Counted from the first letter of the stretch, positions 27,801-37,016 are shown. The stretch: 64,000 nucleotides of DNA from Ruminobacter amylophilus (GCF_900115655.1 NZ_FOXF01000004.1:62001-126000); one strand, 5' to 3'. The notes: generated by a model from the letters alone, not told the origin. Numbers and translations: made by a program.

Positions 27801-28296
27801 GGGCAGAATCATGACCGACCACATCGTGGGCCGTGGCACTGTCGAAAGCAGCAATACCGAAAGCAACACGCTGTATTCACCTCTGTTCATCAAGGCCTAC
27901 ACTGATGAAGGGTGGAAGGATGTGAACGACAGCTGTACCGTGCTGTACACTGAGGAGGAGGAACCGTATAAAGCCTCACTGGATTTCAGAGACCTTAAAG
28001 GAACCATCACCTATAAGCTCTGCGGAAAACCGCATAACAATACCGCTCCTGACTGCAGTGAAAAACACAGGACATTCAGCAGTGGCTCACTGTGGCTGCA
28101 GGCAGTGAAGACCGGCACCGGAGATGCCTACGTAAGCTATATGCTCAAAAACACCTCCGGAGGCGTTTCGGAATCACCTTTCTTCCATCTGGAACATCTT
28201 TATGATGCCAATACCTCCAAGGGCTCTTTCAAGTTCAACACCCTTGTAGGCAATAAACGCATCATCGAAAGAAAGATAAACACCGGTTCAAGATAA
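24820..28296 (+). CDS. large secreted cysteine-rich protein, MshQ-like
   Basis: 1158 residues from the ATG at 24820; GGAG lies 7 bases upstream, so the in-frame TTG at 24805 is not needed. A signal peptide (about 1-24, ending SGSAEA) leads to a beta-rich, Cys-containing exoprotein. Two stretches recall MshQ of the MSHA type IV pilus: a filament-like segment near residues 225-300 (LILIAENDIVLTRD...GKATISGVVDFTGG) and, near the C-terminus, GRGTVESSNTESNTLYSPLFIKAY followed by DEGWKDVNDSCTVL, which matches the LPL...GW..N..DSCT pattern of the MshQ C-terminal domain. No pilin or other msh gene lies in the window. Likely surface-exposed or adhesive; this is a family-level inference from remembered patterns. 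Confidence 0.6.
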   Translation: MKRATYIYCLTAVCLMSFSGSAEALTVHSCADTLYEFVQTCRDAETEIPESTQRSMYNKVAANCFPNAFQANNGANDTQATSDFSSFSQCSDITKNKQKFQFASSVKTQININQNISGDQLCRLATLEPNKQDNMKRLKSFCYASVNNSTVRTQAERVHDITDFYKDFVMQDPDPEKEQFRKDNLSKAKKNCGSTFEYFIDPSSVDSSGTVHLSSNKINILNKYVFGNNSINYYATNSSPQSPSLILIAENDIVLTRDTGDPYHGTAYFMTSGKATISGVVDFTGGINSRELKMTNLYCSAYFGLGIPCSSSDTFEVTGSTQLTACEEVELEDDIHFSYYRVYLEQLSGCAPTVSLVVQNCTQGGFCEVPTENVSININGKAYTASSANGYRITFDHGDPVTYSVKPSGENTYLFCGTDNTALLSESCSFTTTECVEGATEDLENYVNSMNTSAIYSDTLSSDVKSVDSITLTLKGNTEVTLKDSANNTYTLFSGRDHETSFTEAKVTLPVEYVKTTGSIIPKFKFMTTVDRSTLYTVKSELNVTKVTIVAGKEKTSKDVIVRNFNEGETPDQYLVAIPYAICYDLRTSQATETDRVSTVKYRPVYANAPYYLRGYAVGCPDSGCSGSVTQTSLKNLCSTAAIVKIPKAGNQAKSIVYPTEATKSLSPQKLSVWSTSLAGNTTSASKTADFTVYSDGSSETEYLNIGYTGNPALTTRVQLTDSGWYSLSAQPAVKHQATSPISTYFYSPVFTVIPQKLALASDRFVINDFYRFRAADGFSYRSSDEGMVSFLKNDAHAYVGTATCPMYYNQKLTISGYLNGYGYQGKLQNNFTNDFFRVPSETELGYSGAVLVIPLAQSATSYVEESSHNPCASTSSSACSGYDDFVAGKGIPFYTTVSVPGVNTETVRRKSASEKFAYYSRLNACLANNDSYTFSEGTDCAETTFTCGSGNDLCVSGNTVTTDNTDITGAKLSTAHQGYASKLRTLSDYTVYLGRIMTDHIVGRGTVESSNTESNTLYSPLFIKAYTDEGWKDVNDSCTVLYTEEEEPYKASLDFRDLKGTITYKLCGKPHNNTAPDCSEKHRTFSSGSLWLQAVKTGTGDAYVSYMLKNTSGGVSESPFFHLEHLYDANTSKGSFKFNTLVGNKRIIERKINTGSR

Positions 28297-28311
28297 CCCT
28301 GCCGAATCAGC

Positions 28312-28340
28312 ATGCCGCTCCATCGTGAGCGGCATTTTTA
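28312..28340 (+). terminator. terminator of the MshQ-like gene
   Basis: Stem ATGCCGCTC/GAGCGGCAT followed by TTTTTA, 15 bases after the stop. Confidence 0.88.
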
Positions 28341-28526
28341 TGAAAGGCACCTGCATGCCCCGATACGTAAAAAACGCCTTTCAATTCTGCTGATCCGTTT
28401 TTCACCTAATGAAACGATTTATCAGGCCACGATCATCGGATGTTCGTGCTACAATACGCGGACGGCGGTTTCAGACCGTCGTCTGACACCAGACACCATT
28501 CCGTCATCAACAGAGGAGAACCAGCA

Positions 28527-29147
28527 ATGTCAGATTACGGTTATAAGATTCCGGCTCTGAATGACGGAGAAGTCTTTCGTAACGAAATCGTCATCAAAAA
28601 AAGCCGTTTCATCACCAGTGCAGGACACACCAGAGGTGTTGCCGAAGCCGAAGCGTTTCTTGCCCGAATCCGTCAGGAATTTGCCGACGCCAGACATAAC
28701 TGCTACGCATTCAATGCCGGCAAAGGCAACGAAACCGCCTTTATCGGCTGTTCTGACGACGGCGAACCAAAGGGAACCGCAGGCAGACCAATGCTCAACG
28801 TTCTCGTTCACTCCGGCATCGGAGAAATCTCCATAGTGGTTACCAGATATTTCGGAGGAATTCTGTTGGGAACCGGAGGGCTCGTGAGAGCATACCAGGA
28901 CAGCGTAAAGGAAATTCTGACAGCCCTGCCGTTAAAGGATCCTGAAAACCTCGAGGAAATACGCTTTACCGCGGATCTTGCAAGAATGCACATTCTCGAA
29001 GAGCTTGTAAGAAAATACGGAGGCAGAGTCATCTCCAGAGATTTTTCCGGCACCTGCTGCACATATACCGTCACGGCTGATGCCGTAAAGGCGGCTTTTC
29101 TCAAAAAGGATCTGGAACGCCTTAATCAGACAGCTCAGGTCAGCTGA
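28527..29147 (+). CDS. yigZ: IMPACT-family protein YigZ
   Basis: 206 residues from the ATG at 28527, where GAGGAG lies 8 bases upstream; E. coli YigZ is 204. N-terminal IMPACT (UPF0029) domain with the family signature DDGEPKGTAGRPML near residues 75-88 and VTRYFGGILLGTGGLVRAY near 103-121, then a C-terminal DUF1949 alpha/beta domain. The cellular role is poorly defined (proposed RNA- or ribosome-related binding). Single-gene unit. Confidence 0.93.
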   Translation: MSDYGYKIPALNDGEVFRNEIVIKKSRFITSAGHTRGVAEAEAFLARIRQEFADARHNCYAFNAGKGNETAFIGCSDDGEPKGTAGRPMLNVLVHSGIGEISIVVTRYFGGILLGTGGLVRAYQDSVKEILTALPLKDPENLEEIRFTADLARMHILEELVRKYGGRVISRDFSGTCCTYTVTADAVKAAFLKKDLERLNQTAQVS

Positions 29148-29177
29148 TTTTTCAGGTGTTTCTGAATGCCATATCAT

Positions 29178-29215
29178 CCGGAAACCTTGTATACGGGTTT
29201 TCCGGGCTTTTTTTG
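29178..29215 (+). terminator. terminator of yigZ
   Basis: CCGGAAA(A)CC stem over a short loop closing with GGTTTTCCGG, then seven Ts. Confidence 0.8.
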
Positions 29216-29504
29216 TTTGAATGCTTAAAATATTAGAGTACTTTTGCCCCTTCTTCAATATTTACATTCCCAACAATTCCGTGAAAAACCATTATTTTTC
29301 TATAGAACTTAATCTTATGCGGAGCGAAATACGGATACTCAATTATCCGTATAACGCCGCCTGTTAAAAATAAAAACAACCCTGAACCGGCAGTGCCGGT
29401 TCAATCCACTGAGTCTCTTTGTTTTCAACATACAGTAAGACAACTATCACATGATAAAAGTTGATTTTTAACATGAATAATCAGAATATCTTTCAGTACC
29501 GCAA

Positions 29505-29535
29505 TAAAAAAGGCGACGCATCCGTGTCGCCTTTT
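29505..29535 (-). terminator. terminator of glgP
   Basis: Stem AAAAGGCGAC/GTCGCCTTTT; on the minus strand it ends in a run of Ts. It lies 36 bases past the glgP stop. The 290 bases between it and the yigZ terminator are AT-rich and gene-free. Confidence 0.85.
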
Positions 29536-29570
29536 CAAAATATTAAGTTAGTTACTTAACCGAAATCAGA

Positions 29571-32093
29571 TTACTTAACTAAACAGGTTTCGAGACTCCA
29601 AACCTGATCTACGTAATCCTGGATTGAACGGTCAGAGTTGAACTTACCCATGGTGATTGAGTTAAGAATTGCAGACTTAGCCCAACCCTTCTTGTTGGCA
29701 TACATCTTTTCGAGACGTGCATGAGCGTCTGAGTAAGATCTGAAGTCAGCAAGAGCGAGGTAAGTATCACCGCCTTCAAGTAAAGCACGCTTGATGCCGG
29801 CTAATTCACCAGGGAATCCTGGAGTGAAGTAGTCGCTGTCTAACCAGTCAAGAGCCTTCTTGATTTCGTGATCTCTGTTGTAGTAATCCCATGGATTGTA
29901 GCCGTTAGCCTTAACAGACTTAACTTCATCTACTGAGAGACCGAAGATAGCGTTGTTTTCTTCACCAGCTTCTTCAACGATTTCGATGTTAGCGCCGTCC
30001 ATGGTACCAAGAGTAATAGCACCATTCATGGCAAGCTTCATGTTACCGGTACCGGAAGCTTCGTAACCTGCAGTAGAAATCTGCTGTGAAACATCAGCTG
30101 CAGGGATTAACTTTTCAGCTAAAGATACACGGTAGTTAGGCATGAATACAACCTTGATCTTGCCCTTGATGCGAGCATCGTTGTTAATGCGTTCGCCAAC
30201 CTTGTTGATAGCGTAGATGATGTCCTTAGCCATCTTGTAGCCAGGAGCAGCCTTAGAACCGAAAATGAATACGTGTGGAGTCATTTCGAGATCTGGGTTT
30301 TCAAGTACACGACGGTATAAAGCGAGGATGTACAGTAAGTTTAACTGCTGACGCTTGTATTCGTGTAAACGCTTGATCTGAATGTCGAATAAGGCATTAG
30401 GATCAACTTCGATGCCGGTTTCAGCCTTGATTACGGTAGCAAGCTTAACCTTGTTGGCGTGCTTGATAGCCATGAACTTCTTCTGGAAGTCAGCGTTATC
30501 GGCATACTTCTTGAGATCCTTTAACTTGTCAAGCTTGGTTACCCATTCATCTGAACCTAAGGTTTCAGTGTAGAGCTTAGCAAGTTCAGGGTTACATGAA
30601 AGCATCCAGCGACGTGGAGTTACACCGTTGGTTACGTTGCAGAACTTGTCGTTCCAGATCTGAGCGTATTCAGGGAATAAGTCTTCCTTAACGAGCTTAG
30701 AGTGGATTGCGGCAACACCGTTAACCTTGTGTGAACCAACTACGCAGAGGTTGCCCATGCGAACCATGCGGGTTGAACCTTCTTCAATGAGAGAAAGCTT
30801 AGCCTTGATGAAATCATTGCCTGGGAATACGCGTTCACATTCGCCTTCGAGGAAGCGACGGTTGATTTCATAGATGATTTCGAGGTGACGTGGCAATACT
30901 CTTTCGAAGATGTATACAGGCCACTTTTCGAGAGCTTCCGGTAATAAGGTGTGGTTGGTGTATGAGAATACCTTGTAGCAGATATTCCATGCTTCTTCCC
31001 AGCCTAAACCTTCTTCATCCACGAAAATTCTCATTAATTCTGGGATTGCGATAGTTGGGTGAGTATCGTTCAGCTGAACGGCAATCTTGTTAGCGAATTC
31101 AGAGTAGTCAACCTTACCGCTTGCAAGAGTGTGAGCACGCTTGTAACGTCTTAAGATATCCTTTAATGAACATGCAGAGAAGAAGTACTGCTGAACTAAA
31201 CGAAGGATCTTACCGGCTTCGGTAGAATCGTTTGGATATAAAACCTTGGAAATGGTTTCTGCTCTTGCCTTTTCAGCCTGAGCGTCAACGTAACCGCCTG
31301 CATTGAATACGTCCCAGTCGAATGATTCAGGAGCCTTTGATTCCCACAGACGTAAAATGTTTACTGTAGTACCGTTGTAACCTACTACAGGGATATCCCA
31401 AGGCACACCTTTAATCTTCTGAGCAGGGTGCCATACTTTCTTGAGAGAACCATCTTTTTCAGAGTAGATAGTTTCAACATAACCGCCTAAGGCAACTTCC
31501 TGAATTGATTCTGGACGGCAGATTTCCCATGGATTGCCGTATTCACGCCATGAATCAGGACGTTCGATCTGACGGCCGTTGTGGATTTCCTGACGGAAAA
31601 GACCGTTTTCGTAATGAATACCGTAACCTAAAGCAGGAAGGTTTAAAGTAGCGAGAGAGTCGATAAAGCAAGCAGCTAAACGACCTAAACCACCGTTACC
31701 CAGTGCCATATCAGGTTCTTCTTCGCATAAATCGGTAAGATTGATGCCGAGATCCTTTAAAGCATCTGAACATACGTTGAATAAGTGAAGGTTGTGAAGG
31801 TTGTTAGCAGTTAAACGGCCCATCAAGAATTCAGCTGAGAGGTAGTGTACAGCTCTGGTATCTTTGTTTGCGTGGGTCTGCTGAGTCTGAGTAAGACGTT
31901 CGTAAACCAGTTCGTTAACAGCTGCACAGGTAGCCTTCCACCATGACTGTTTAGTAGCCTTGTTTTCGCTGGTGCCAAGGGTAGAGTGAAGGTGATGAAC
32001 AATCTTAGCCTTAAAATCTTCCTTGGTATAATTCAAAGATGCTGAATCAAATGATGATGCAGATGCAGCGTTTGCTGCCTTTTTATTTGCCAT
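29571..32093 (-). CDS. glgP: glycogen/maltodextrin phosphorylase
   Basis: 840 residues, GT35 family, cytoplasmic. It cleaves terminal alpha-1,4 glucose from glycogen or maltodextrins with phosphate, giving glucose-1-phosphate. Catalytic pyridoxal phosphate is carried by Lys686 in EASGTGNMKLAMNGA; YFSACSLKDI, QLNDTHPTIAIPELMR and KRLHEYKRQ are other hallmark blocks. Length is between E. coli MalP (797) and GlgP (815) and complete, so glycogen versus maltodextrin preference is open. The AGGA ribosome site is 10 bases upstream. Codon choice shifts to TTA, CCA and AAC relative to neighbours, consistent with strong expression. FNR- and CRP-type sites and an inverted repeat lie upstream. The product feeds the phosphoglucomutase encoded next door. 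Confidence 0.95.
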   Translation of the reverse strand: MANKKAANAASASSFDSASLNYTKEDFKAKIVHHLHSTLGTSENKATKQSWWKATCAAVNELVYERLTQTQQTHANKDTRAVHYLSAEFLMGRLTANNLHNLHLFNVCSDALKDLGINLTDLCEEEPDMALGNGGLGRLAACFIDSLATLNLPALGYGIHYENGLFRQEIHNGRQIERPDSWREYGNPWEICRPESIQEVALGGYVETIYSEKDGSLKKVWHPAQKIKGVPWDIPVVGYNGTTVNILRLWESKAPESFDWDVFNAGGYVDAQAEKARAETISKVLYPNDSTEAGKILRLVQQYFFSACSLKDILRRYKRAHTLASGKVDYSEFANKIAVQLNDTHPTIAIPELMRIFVDEEGLGWEEAWNICYKVFSYTNHTLLPEALEKWPVYIFERVLPRHLEIIYEINRRFLEGECERVFPGNDFIKAKLSLIEEGSTRMVRMGNLCVVGSHKVNGVAAIHSKLVKEDLFPEYAQIWNDKFCNVTNGVTPRRWMLSCNPELAKLYTETLGSDEWVTKLDKLKDLKKYADNADFQKKFMAIKHANKVKLATVIKAETGIEVDPNALFDIQIKRLHEYKRQQLNLLYILALYRRVLENPDLEMTPHVFIFGSKAAPGYKMAKDIIYAINKVGERINNDARIKGKIKVVFMPNYRVSLAEKLIPAADVSQQISTAGYEASGTGNMKLAMNGAITLGTMDGANIEIVEEAGEENNAIFGLSVDEVKSVKANGYNPWDYYNRDHEIKKALDWLDSDYFTPGFPGELAGIKRALLEGGDTYLALADFRSYSDAHARLEKMYANKKGWAKSAILNSITMGKFNSDRSIQDYVDQVWSLETCLVK

Positions 32094-32166
32094 AAATTAC
32101 TATTCCTATTCTACTCGAAATCAACCGAGCTCCAATTTACATCTATAAGATATAAGAAATCACGAC

Positions 32167-32194
32167 CATATCGTATAAATATAACCACGATATG
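32167..32194. promoter_or_regulatory. inverted repeat in the glgP leader
   Basis: CATATCGT and ACGATATG are exact reverse complements 12 bases apart, 75-100 bases upstream of the glgP start: either an operator or a 5' leader hairpin. Confidence 0.4.
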
Positions 32195-32223
32195 TATGTT
32201 AGCTAATGAATGATTAGCATTTT

Positions 32224-32237
32224 TTGATCTAAATCAA
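32224..32237. promoter_or_regulatory. FNR-type binding site upstream of glgP
   Basis: TTGATCTAAATCAA is a perfect match to the consensus TTGAT-N4-ATCAA, centred about 137 bases before the glgP start codon. It predicts control of glycogen phosphorolysis by the oxygen-sensing regulator FNR; whether it activates or represses depends on the promoter position, which I could not fix. Confidence 0.7.
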
Positions 32238-32344
32238 TTTTAGTATAAATATGTGGATTATGTATCAAAATTTTTAAAAAGAAAATGTTTTCAAACTCAT
32301 TTTTTCCATTCGCAATTTTCAAACTTTTTTAACAATTAAAATAA

Positions 32345-32360
32345 TGTGATTTACATCACA
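32345..32360. promoter_or_regulatory. CRP (cAMP receptor) binding site upstream of glgP
   Basis: TGTGATTTACATCACA fits TGTGA-N6-TCACA exactly, flanked by AA on the left and TTTTT on the right as in the full consensus. It sits about 260 bases before glgP and about 290 after the end of pgm, so glgP is the only likely target. Confidence 0.72.
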
Positions 32361-32573
32361 TTTTTAATTTACCCCGCCCGATCAACCGAATCAGACCATA
32401 ATATTTCACTTCTTCCGTCGTGATCCGAACCGTCATAACGGCTCAGAATGAGGTCATTATAGTATCCTCATTAATGAGCGGTATCGTATTGTGCGCAAAA
32501 GTGACACTCAGTGTACAATTCCGGGATCGCAAATTCAGAAACGGTTCACTCTTCCTTATTATTGATGATTTCT

Positions 32574-32612
32574 AAAAAAAAAGACGCAGTTCAGACTGAT
32601 GAACCGCGTCTT
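32574..32612 (-). terminator. terminator of pgm
   Basis: AAGACGC.GTTCA/TGAAC.GCGTCTT stem, then nine Ts on the minus strand. Confidence 0.88.
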
Positions 32613-32650
32613 ATCCTGTTTAACCGGCGGAATGTCCGCCCTTTCTAAAA

Positions 32651-34300
32651 TTATACGCCTGCTTTTGCAAGAGCAGCTGAAACGATTTCCTGAGCTTCCT
32701 TCTGGATCTGCTTTAAGTGTTCTTCACTCTTGAAGCTTTCCATGTAGATCTTGTAGATTGATTCAGTACCGCTTGGTCTGGCAGCAAACCAGCCGTTTTC
32801 GGTTACAACCTTTAAGCCGCCGATGGCTGCACCGTTGCCTGGAGCTGCAGTCAGCTTGGCAATGATTGGTTCACCTGCGAGAGTTGAAGCTTCAACCAGA
32901 GCAGGATCAAGCTTTGAAAGCACTGCCTTCTGCTGAGTATTGGCAGGAGCGTCAACACGGTTGTAGATAGGATCGCCGTACTTGGCCTTGATTTCGTTGT
33001 AGAGGGTCTGAGGATCCTTACCGGTTACGGCAAGAATTTCAGCAGCCAGGAGACACATGATGATACCGTCCTTGTCGGTAGTCCATACCTTGCCGTTCTT
33101 ACGGAGGAATGATGCGCCTGCAGATTCTTCACCGCCGAAACCGTAGGTACCGGTATAAAGACCGTCCACGAACCACTTGAATCCTACCGGAACTTCCTTA
33201 AGATCGCGACCGATGCCCTTAACAACTCTGTCGATGATTGAAGAAGAAACCAAAGTCTTGCCTACAGCGGCATCTTTGCTCCAGCCTTCACGGTGAGTGA
33301 AGAGGTACTGGATGGCTACGGCGAGGTAGTGGTTAGGATTCATCAGACCGCTCTTGCATACGATACCGTGTCTGTCGTAGTCAGGGTCATTGGCAACGGC
33401 GATGTCGAAACGATCCTTGTGGCTGATTAAGCTTGCCATTGCGTACGGGCTTGAGCAGTCCATACGAATCTTGCCGTCACGGTCAAGAGTCATGAAGCTG
33501 AAAGTAGGATCAACCTTATAGTTTACGACTTCGATATTGAGACCGTAGGTCTTTGCGATAACGTCCCAGTAATAAACGCCTGAACCGCCTAACGGATCAA
33601 CACCGATCTTGATACCGGCCTTCTTGATGGCTTCGATATCGATAATGTTGATGAGATCGTCAACATACGGCTGTCTCATGTCAACCTGCTGAACGTTGTC
33701 CAGGGTAAGAGCCTTCTGGAAGTCAACTCTCTTTACTTCCTTAAGACCGTTTTCCAGAATTTCGTTGGCGCGGTTTTCAACCCACTTGGTAATGGTGGTG
33801 TCGGCAGGACCGCCGTTGGTAGGGTTGTACTTGAAACCGCCGTCGGTTGGAGGATTGTGTGAAGGAGTGATTACGATACCGTCTGCGAGATCAGAGGTTC
33901 TGCCTTCATTATAGGTAAGGATGCTGTGAGAAACTACAGGAGTCGGAGTATATCCGAAGTCCTTTTCAAGTCTTACCTGACAGCCGTTTGCTGCCAGAAC
34001 TTCAACTGCGGTGATAAGAGCAGCTTCAGATAAAGCATGGGTATCCATACCTACGAAAATAGGACCGGTCACGCCTTCCCTGTTACGGTATTCAACAATA
34101 GCCTGGCTGATTGCAAGGATATGTGATTCAGTAAAAGCAGAAGTTAAAGAACTGCCACGGTGACCTGAAGTACCGAAAGCTACTCTCTGTTCAGGCTTGC
34201 TCATGTCAGGCTTGTTAGCATAGTATGATGCCATTAAACGAGGGATGTTAGTAAGATCTTCCAGTCTGGCTGGTTTACCGGCGTTTGGATTCAGTGCCAT
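32651..34300 (-). CDS. pgm: phosphoglucomutase (alpha-D-glucose phosphate-specific)
   Basis: 549 residues (E. coli Pgm 546). Interconverts glucose-1-phosphate and glucose-6-phosphate. The phosphoserine is Ser147 in [17 protein letters not shown] (42-50) and the metal loop DPDYDRHG are present, as is the C-terminal phosphate-binding [17 protein letters not shown] lies 6 bases upstream of the start. Together with glgP downstream on the same strand (but with separate terminator and promoter region) it channels glycogen into glycolysis. Codon choice is like that of glgP, suggesting high expression. Confidence 0.95.
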   Translation of the reverse strand: MALNPNAGKPARLEDLTNIPRLMASYYANKPDMSKPEQRVAFGTSGHRGSSLTSAFTESHILAISQAIVEYRNREGVTGPIFVGMDTHALSEAALITAVEVLAANGCQVRLEKDFGYTPTPVVSHSILTYNEGRTSDLADGIVITPSHNPPTDGGFKYNPTNGGPADTTITKWVENRANEILENGLKEVKRVDFQKALTLDNVQQVDMRQPYVDDLINIIDIEAIKKAGIKIGVDPLGGSGVYYWDVIAKTYGLNIEVVNYKVDPTFSFMTLDRDGKIRMDCSSPYAMASLISHKDRFDIAVANDPDYDRHGIVCKSGLMNPNHYLAVAIQYLFTHREGWSKDAAVGKTLVSSSIIDRVVKGIGRDLKEVPVGFKWFVDGLYTGTYGFGGEESAGASFLRKNGKVWTTDKDGIIMCLLAAEILAVTGKDPQTLYNEIKAKYGDPIYNRVDAPANTQQKAVLSKLDPALVEASTLAGEPIIAKLTAAPGNGAAIGGLKVVTENGWFAARPSGTESIYKIYMESFKSEEHLKQIQKEAQEIVSAALAKAGV

Positions 34301-34742
34301 ATCAAATCCTTAAATAAAAATTTCAGAACTTATATAAACTTATATATAAAATACTATCCGGCAGTTACCTTAAAATGCGAAATATCGGAAACAAACGCAA
34401 AATATGTTCTTTATCTGCTCCGGATTACGCCATTATATGATTAAAAAATATCAATATAATTAAACATTTACTGCCGAAACCTTAACTTATGCCGTGAAAA
34501 TATTTTCACCTCGCTAAATTAAAGTCACTCTATAATCGTGCAATATATCACATTTTAGGCGAAATATAAAAATTTTATTTCCCGGGATCGTAAAAAACAT
34601 CTCTTTTATGCCTCTTATTTTTTCCGGAACCCCCCCGCGGTACGCTTAACCGTCATAATCAGGCATGATTCCTTCAGTGCATGCTCCGTCATTTTACGGA
34701 GCATGATTGAAAACATCTCCGCAGCACTCCGGCAGGACAATA
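34301..34742. other. AT-rich region upstream of pgm
   Basis: About 440 bases with no supported gene on either strand. It must contain the leftward promoter of pgm. No FNR or CRP palindrome was seen here. Confidence 0.4.
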
Positions 34743-34780
34743 AAAAAGAAGATCATGCCTCTGCATGATCTTCTTTTTTA
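34743..34780 (-). terminator. terminator of the UPF0149 gene
   Basis: Perfect 17-bp stem (AAAAAAGAAGATCATGC and its complement) with a 3-base loop; T runs on both sides make it bidirectional. Confidence 0.88.
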
Positions 34781-34845
34781 ATGTTTTCTCCAAAGCCTTC
34801 CGCTGTCAGCTCACCTGAACTGATTCCGGCAGAACCTGATGTCTG

Positions 34846-35526
34846 TTATTCATCACCTTTGGCTTTGTTTTCCCAGTAGTTCTGTTCACGGGCATGCGCT
34901 TCTTCACGTTCAGCGGAAAGCTTTACCGGCGCCCCCTCGTCTTCCGTAATGAAGTCTCCGGCCGCCTTCGGATAAAGTCTGGCCGCACATTCCTCAAAAC
35001 AGATCTGCGCCCCTACTCCCACATGATCGGTAAGAACCAGCATGTCTTCCTCTATGGCATCGTCAGACTCGGCGGCATTGGGTTCAGCCACGTCCATTCG
35101 GCTGATGTCAACAAGATCATGGATAAACTCGTTAAGATCCTTGCTCAGATGGTTCAGCTGCTTCTGGGTTACGGAGAGTCCCGGCATGAAAGTGCATGCC
35201 AGATCCCTTATGTATGCCATTCTGTTTTCAATCTTTTCGTCATCATCCGGAACCAGAACATGGAAGCCTTCACCGCCAAGAAGCTCTTCAAGAGTCTCGG
35301 ATGCCAGGGTATTTAAAGAGTTGAACAGACTGCCGTCAATTGACATGTCACTGAACACGAACTGTTCCAGAACCTTTTTGAAATTTCCGCTTTTAGAAGT
35401 GTTCTTAAGATTTCCGCCGCCGCAGATGAATCCTAAAATAAAGCCGTAAACCTCTGCAGGGCTGACCGGATGACCTGATTTATCAAGATCATTCTTCAAA
35501 GCCACATAATCATACTTGGCTGTCAT
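34846..35526 (-). CDS. UPF0149 (YgfB/YecA-like) protein
   Basis: 226 residues from the ATG at 35526, where GGAGG lies 10 bases upstream; the longer frame to 35571 starts before that site. Family hallmarks: SPAEVYGFILGFICGGG near residues 22-38, and a second helical half with LNEFIHDLVDISR. E. coli YgfB is 192 residues; the extra length here is a charged C-terminal tail with an inserted acidic loop (AESDDAIEEDM). No SEC-C zinc motif, so it is closer to YgfB than to YecA. The molecular role is unclear in this family. Confidence 0.78.
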   Translation of the reverse strand: MTAKYDYVALKNDLDKSGHPVSPAEVYGFILGFICGGGNLKNTSKSGNFKKVLEQFVFSDMSIDGSLFNSLNTLASETLEELLGGEGFHVLVPDDDEKIENRMAYIRDLACTFMPGLSVTQKQLNHLSKDLNEFIHDLVDISRMDVAEPNAAESDDAIEEDMLVLTDHVGVGAQICFEECAARLYPKAAGDFITEDEGAPVKLSAEREEAHAREQNYWENKAKGDE

Positions 35527-36001
35527 GCCGTAGCTTCCTCCATATAGACAACAATACCTGTAAAACCGCACCGGAATATCCGCCGAAAAAAAACATTCCT
35601 GCAGTCCGCAGGCTGCCGGGACTTTCCGATACCGTCTTTAATCAGAAAAACACCGGGTATCTTATCACAATTTGACATTATCCTGAGTTTTTTCGTGACC
35701 TGCAGAGGAAAGATTTCCGGAAATCGACACCGTCACGGAGCCTGACAGAGAAAATCAGGAAACCTTCCGCCTCACGGGAAAGTCAGAGCCGGTCCATTCT
35801 CCTGACAGTCATTCAAAGGAACACGTCAGATAATTCAGGTTCCTGAAACTTCTTAAAGAAAACCTGCCGTCCTCCGCCTAATTAATCAGAAACTGTTTAA
35901 AATGATTTTTCTAAATTATTGCGAATCATCTCACAAAAAAGTATAATGACGATGTCGCGTAAACCGCAGGATCTTTAACCAAACAATAGAGTCAGATACA
36001 T
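35527..36001. other. intergenic region between the divergent UPF0149 gene and suhB
   Basis: 475 bases without a supported gene; it contains the suhB promoter listed separately and the leftward promoter of the UPF0149 gene. Confidence 0.45.
35919..35947 (+). promoter_or_regulatory. sigma-70 promoter of suhB
   Basis: -35 TTGCGA (35919-35924), 17-base spacer, -10 TATAAT (35942-35947), ending 54 bases before the suhB start codon. Confidence 0.7.
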
Positions 36002-36805
36002 ATGCATCCAATGTTGAACATTGCAGTTCGTGCTGCACGTGCCGCAGGTAACGTTATATCATTAAACTTTGAAGATCATCAGAACGTTTCAGCTGAAGAA
36101 AAGAACAAGAACGATCTGGTAACCAATATTGACCGCGAATGCGAAAAGGTTATTAAGGAAGTTTTATTAAAGAGCTACCCAAAACACTGCGTTAAGGGTG
36201 AAGAATTCGGCACCGAAGGCAACCCTGAATCAGATCACGTTTGGATCATTGACCCTATTGACGGTACCACCAACTTTGTAAAGGGTATTCCTCATGTTGC
36301 AGTATCAATCGGTCTGCGCATCAAGGACGTTACCACAGTTGCCGTGGTTTTTGATCCAATCAGAAATGAATTGTTCACCGCTTCAAAAGGCGACGGCGCA
36401 CAGCTCAACGGCCGCCGTATCCGTACCGCTCAGGCAAAGACCCTTGACGGTACCATCATTGCAACCTCATTCCCTCACCGCAACCGCAACTATCTGGTTT
36501 CATACAAGCAGATGCTGTCAAACGTATTCAACAAGTGTGCCGACATCAGAAGAGCCGGTACCGCCAGCCTTGACCTTGCCTATGTGGCAGCCGGTCGTCT
36601 TGACGGTTACTTTGAATTATGTCTGAAGCCTTGGGACTTCTGCGCAGGCGAACTTATCTGCCGTGAAGCTGGTGCCATTGTTACCGATTTCTGCGGCGGC
36701 GAAAACATCTACAACTCAGGCAACATTGTCTGCGGTAATCCGCGCATCGTTCAGGCTCTTCTCAAGGAAATCATGCCTGTAGCCGAAAAGCAGAACATCA
36801 AGTAA
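36002..36805 (+). CDS. suhB: inositol-1-monophosphatase / Nus-factor SuhB
   Basis: 267 residues, exactly the E. coli SuhB length. Mg2+-dependent phosphatase fold with GEEFG (metal Glu), IDPIDGTTNFVKG (motif A) and LRPWDF-type KPWDFCAGE (motif B). In enterobacteria SuhB also binds RNA polymerase and NusA/B/E to antiterminate rRNA operons. Strongly conserved segments such as RNELFTA.KGDGAQLNGRR and LDLAYVAAGRLDG support orthology. It has a good sigma-70 promoter and its own terminator. Codon choice is biased as in highly expressed genes. Confidence 0.95.
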   Translation: MHPMLNIAVRAARAAGNVISLNFEDHQNVSAEEKNKNDLVTNIDRECEKVIKEVLLKSYPKHCVKGEEFGTEGNPESDHVWIIDPIDGTTNFVKGIPHVAVSIGLRIKDVTTVAVVFDPIRNELFTASKGDGAQLNGRRIRTAQAKTLDGTIIATSFPHRNRNYLVSYKQMLSNVFNKCADIRRAGTASLDLAYVAAGRLDGYFELCLKPWDFCAGELICREAGAIVTDFCGGENIYNSGNIVCGNPRIVQALLKEIMPVAEKQNIK

Positions 36806-36892
36806 CATACAATCGGATTATATAAAACATATACAGAGTCTAATGATTTATTCATACTGTATATAAAACTAATTATTCGATATTTTTTATAC

Positions 36893-36925
36893 AAAAGTTC
36901 GGTATCTGTAATGCCGAACTTTTTG
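36893..36925 (+). terminator. terminator of suhB
   Basis: AAAGTTCGG/CCGAACTTT stem with an 11-base loop and trailing Ts, 90 bases after the stop. A 64-codon frame begins inside the loop and is not considered a gene. Confidence 0.8.
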
Positions 36926-37016
36926 TTTGTCTTTTTTGAACTTTGTCAAATTTCTGCCAAAAAATTCCTGCCGTTTGTGAACAGTTATCCATATTTCTGT
37001 CTTTTTCAAATCCCCC

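Noticed and set aside
28440-28526. Upstream extension of yigZ
   Set aside because: The extension has no ribosome site at its first ATG and overshoots the family length; GAGGAG precedes the ATG at 28527.
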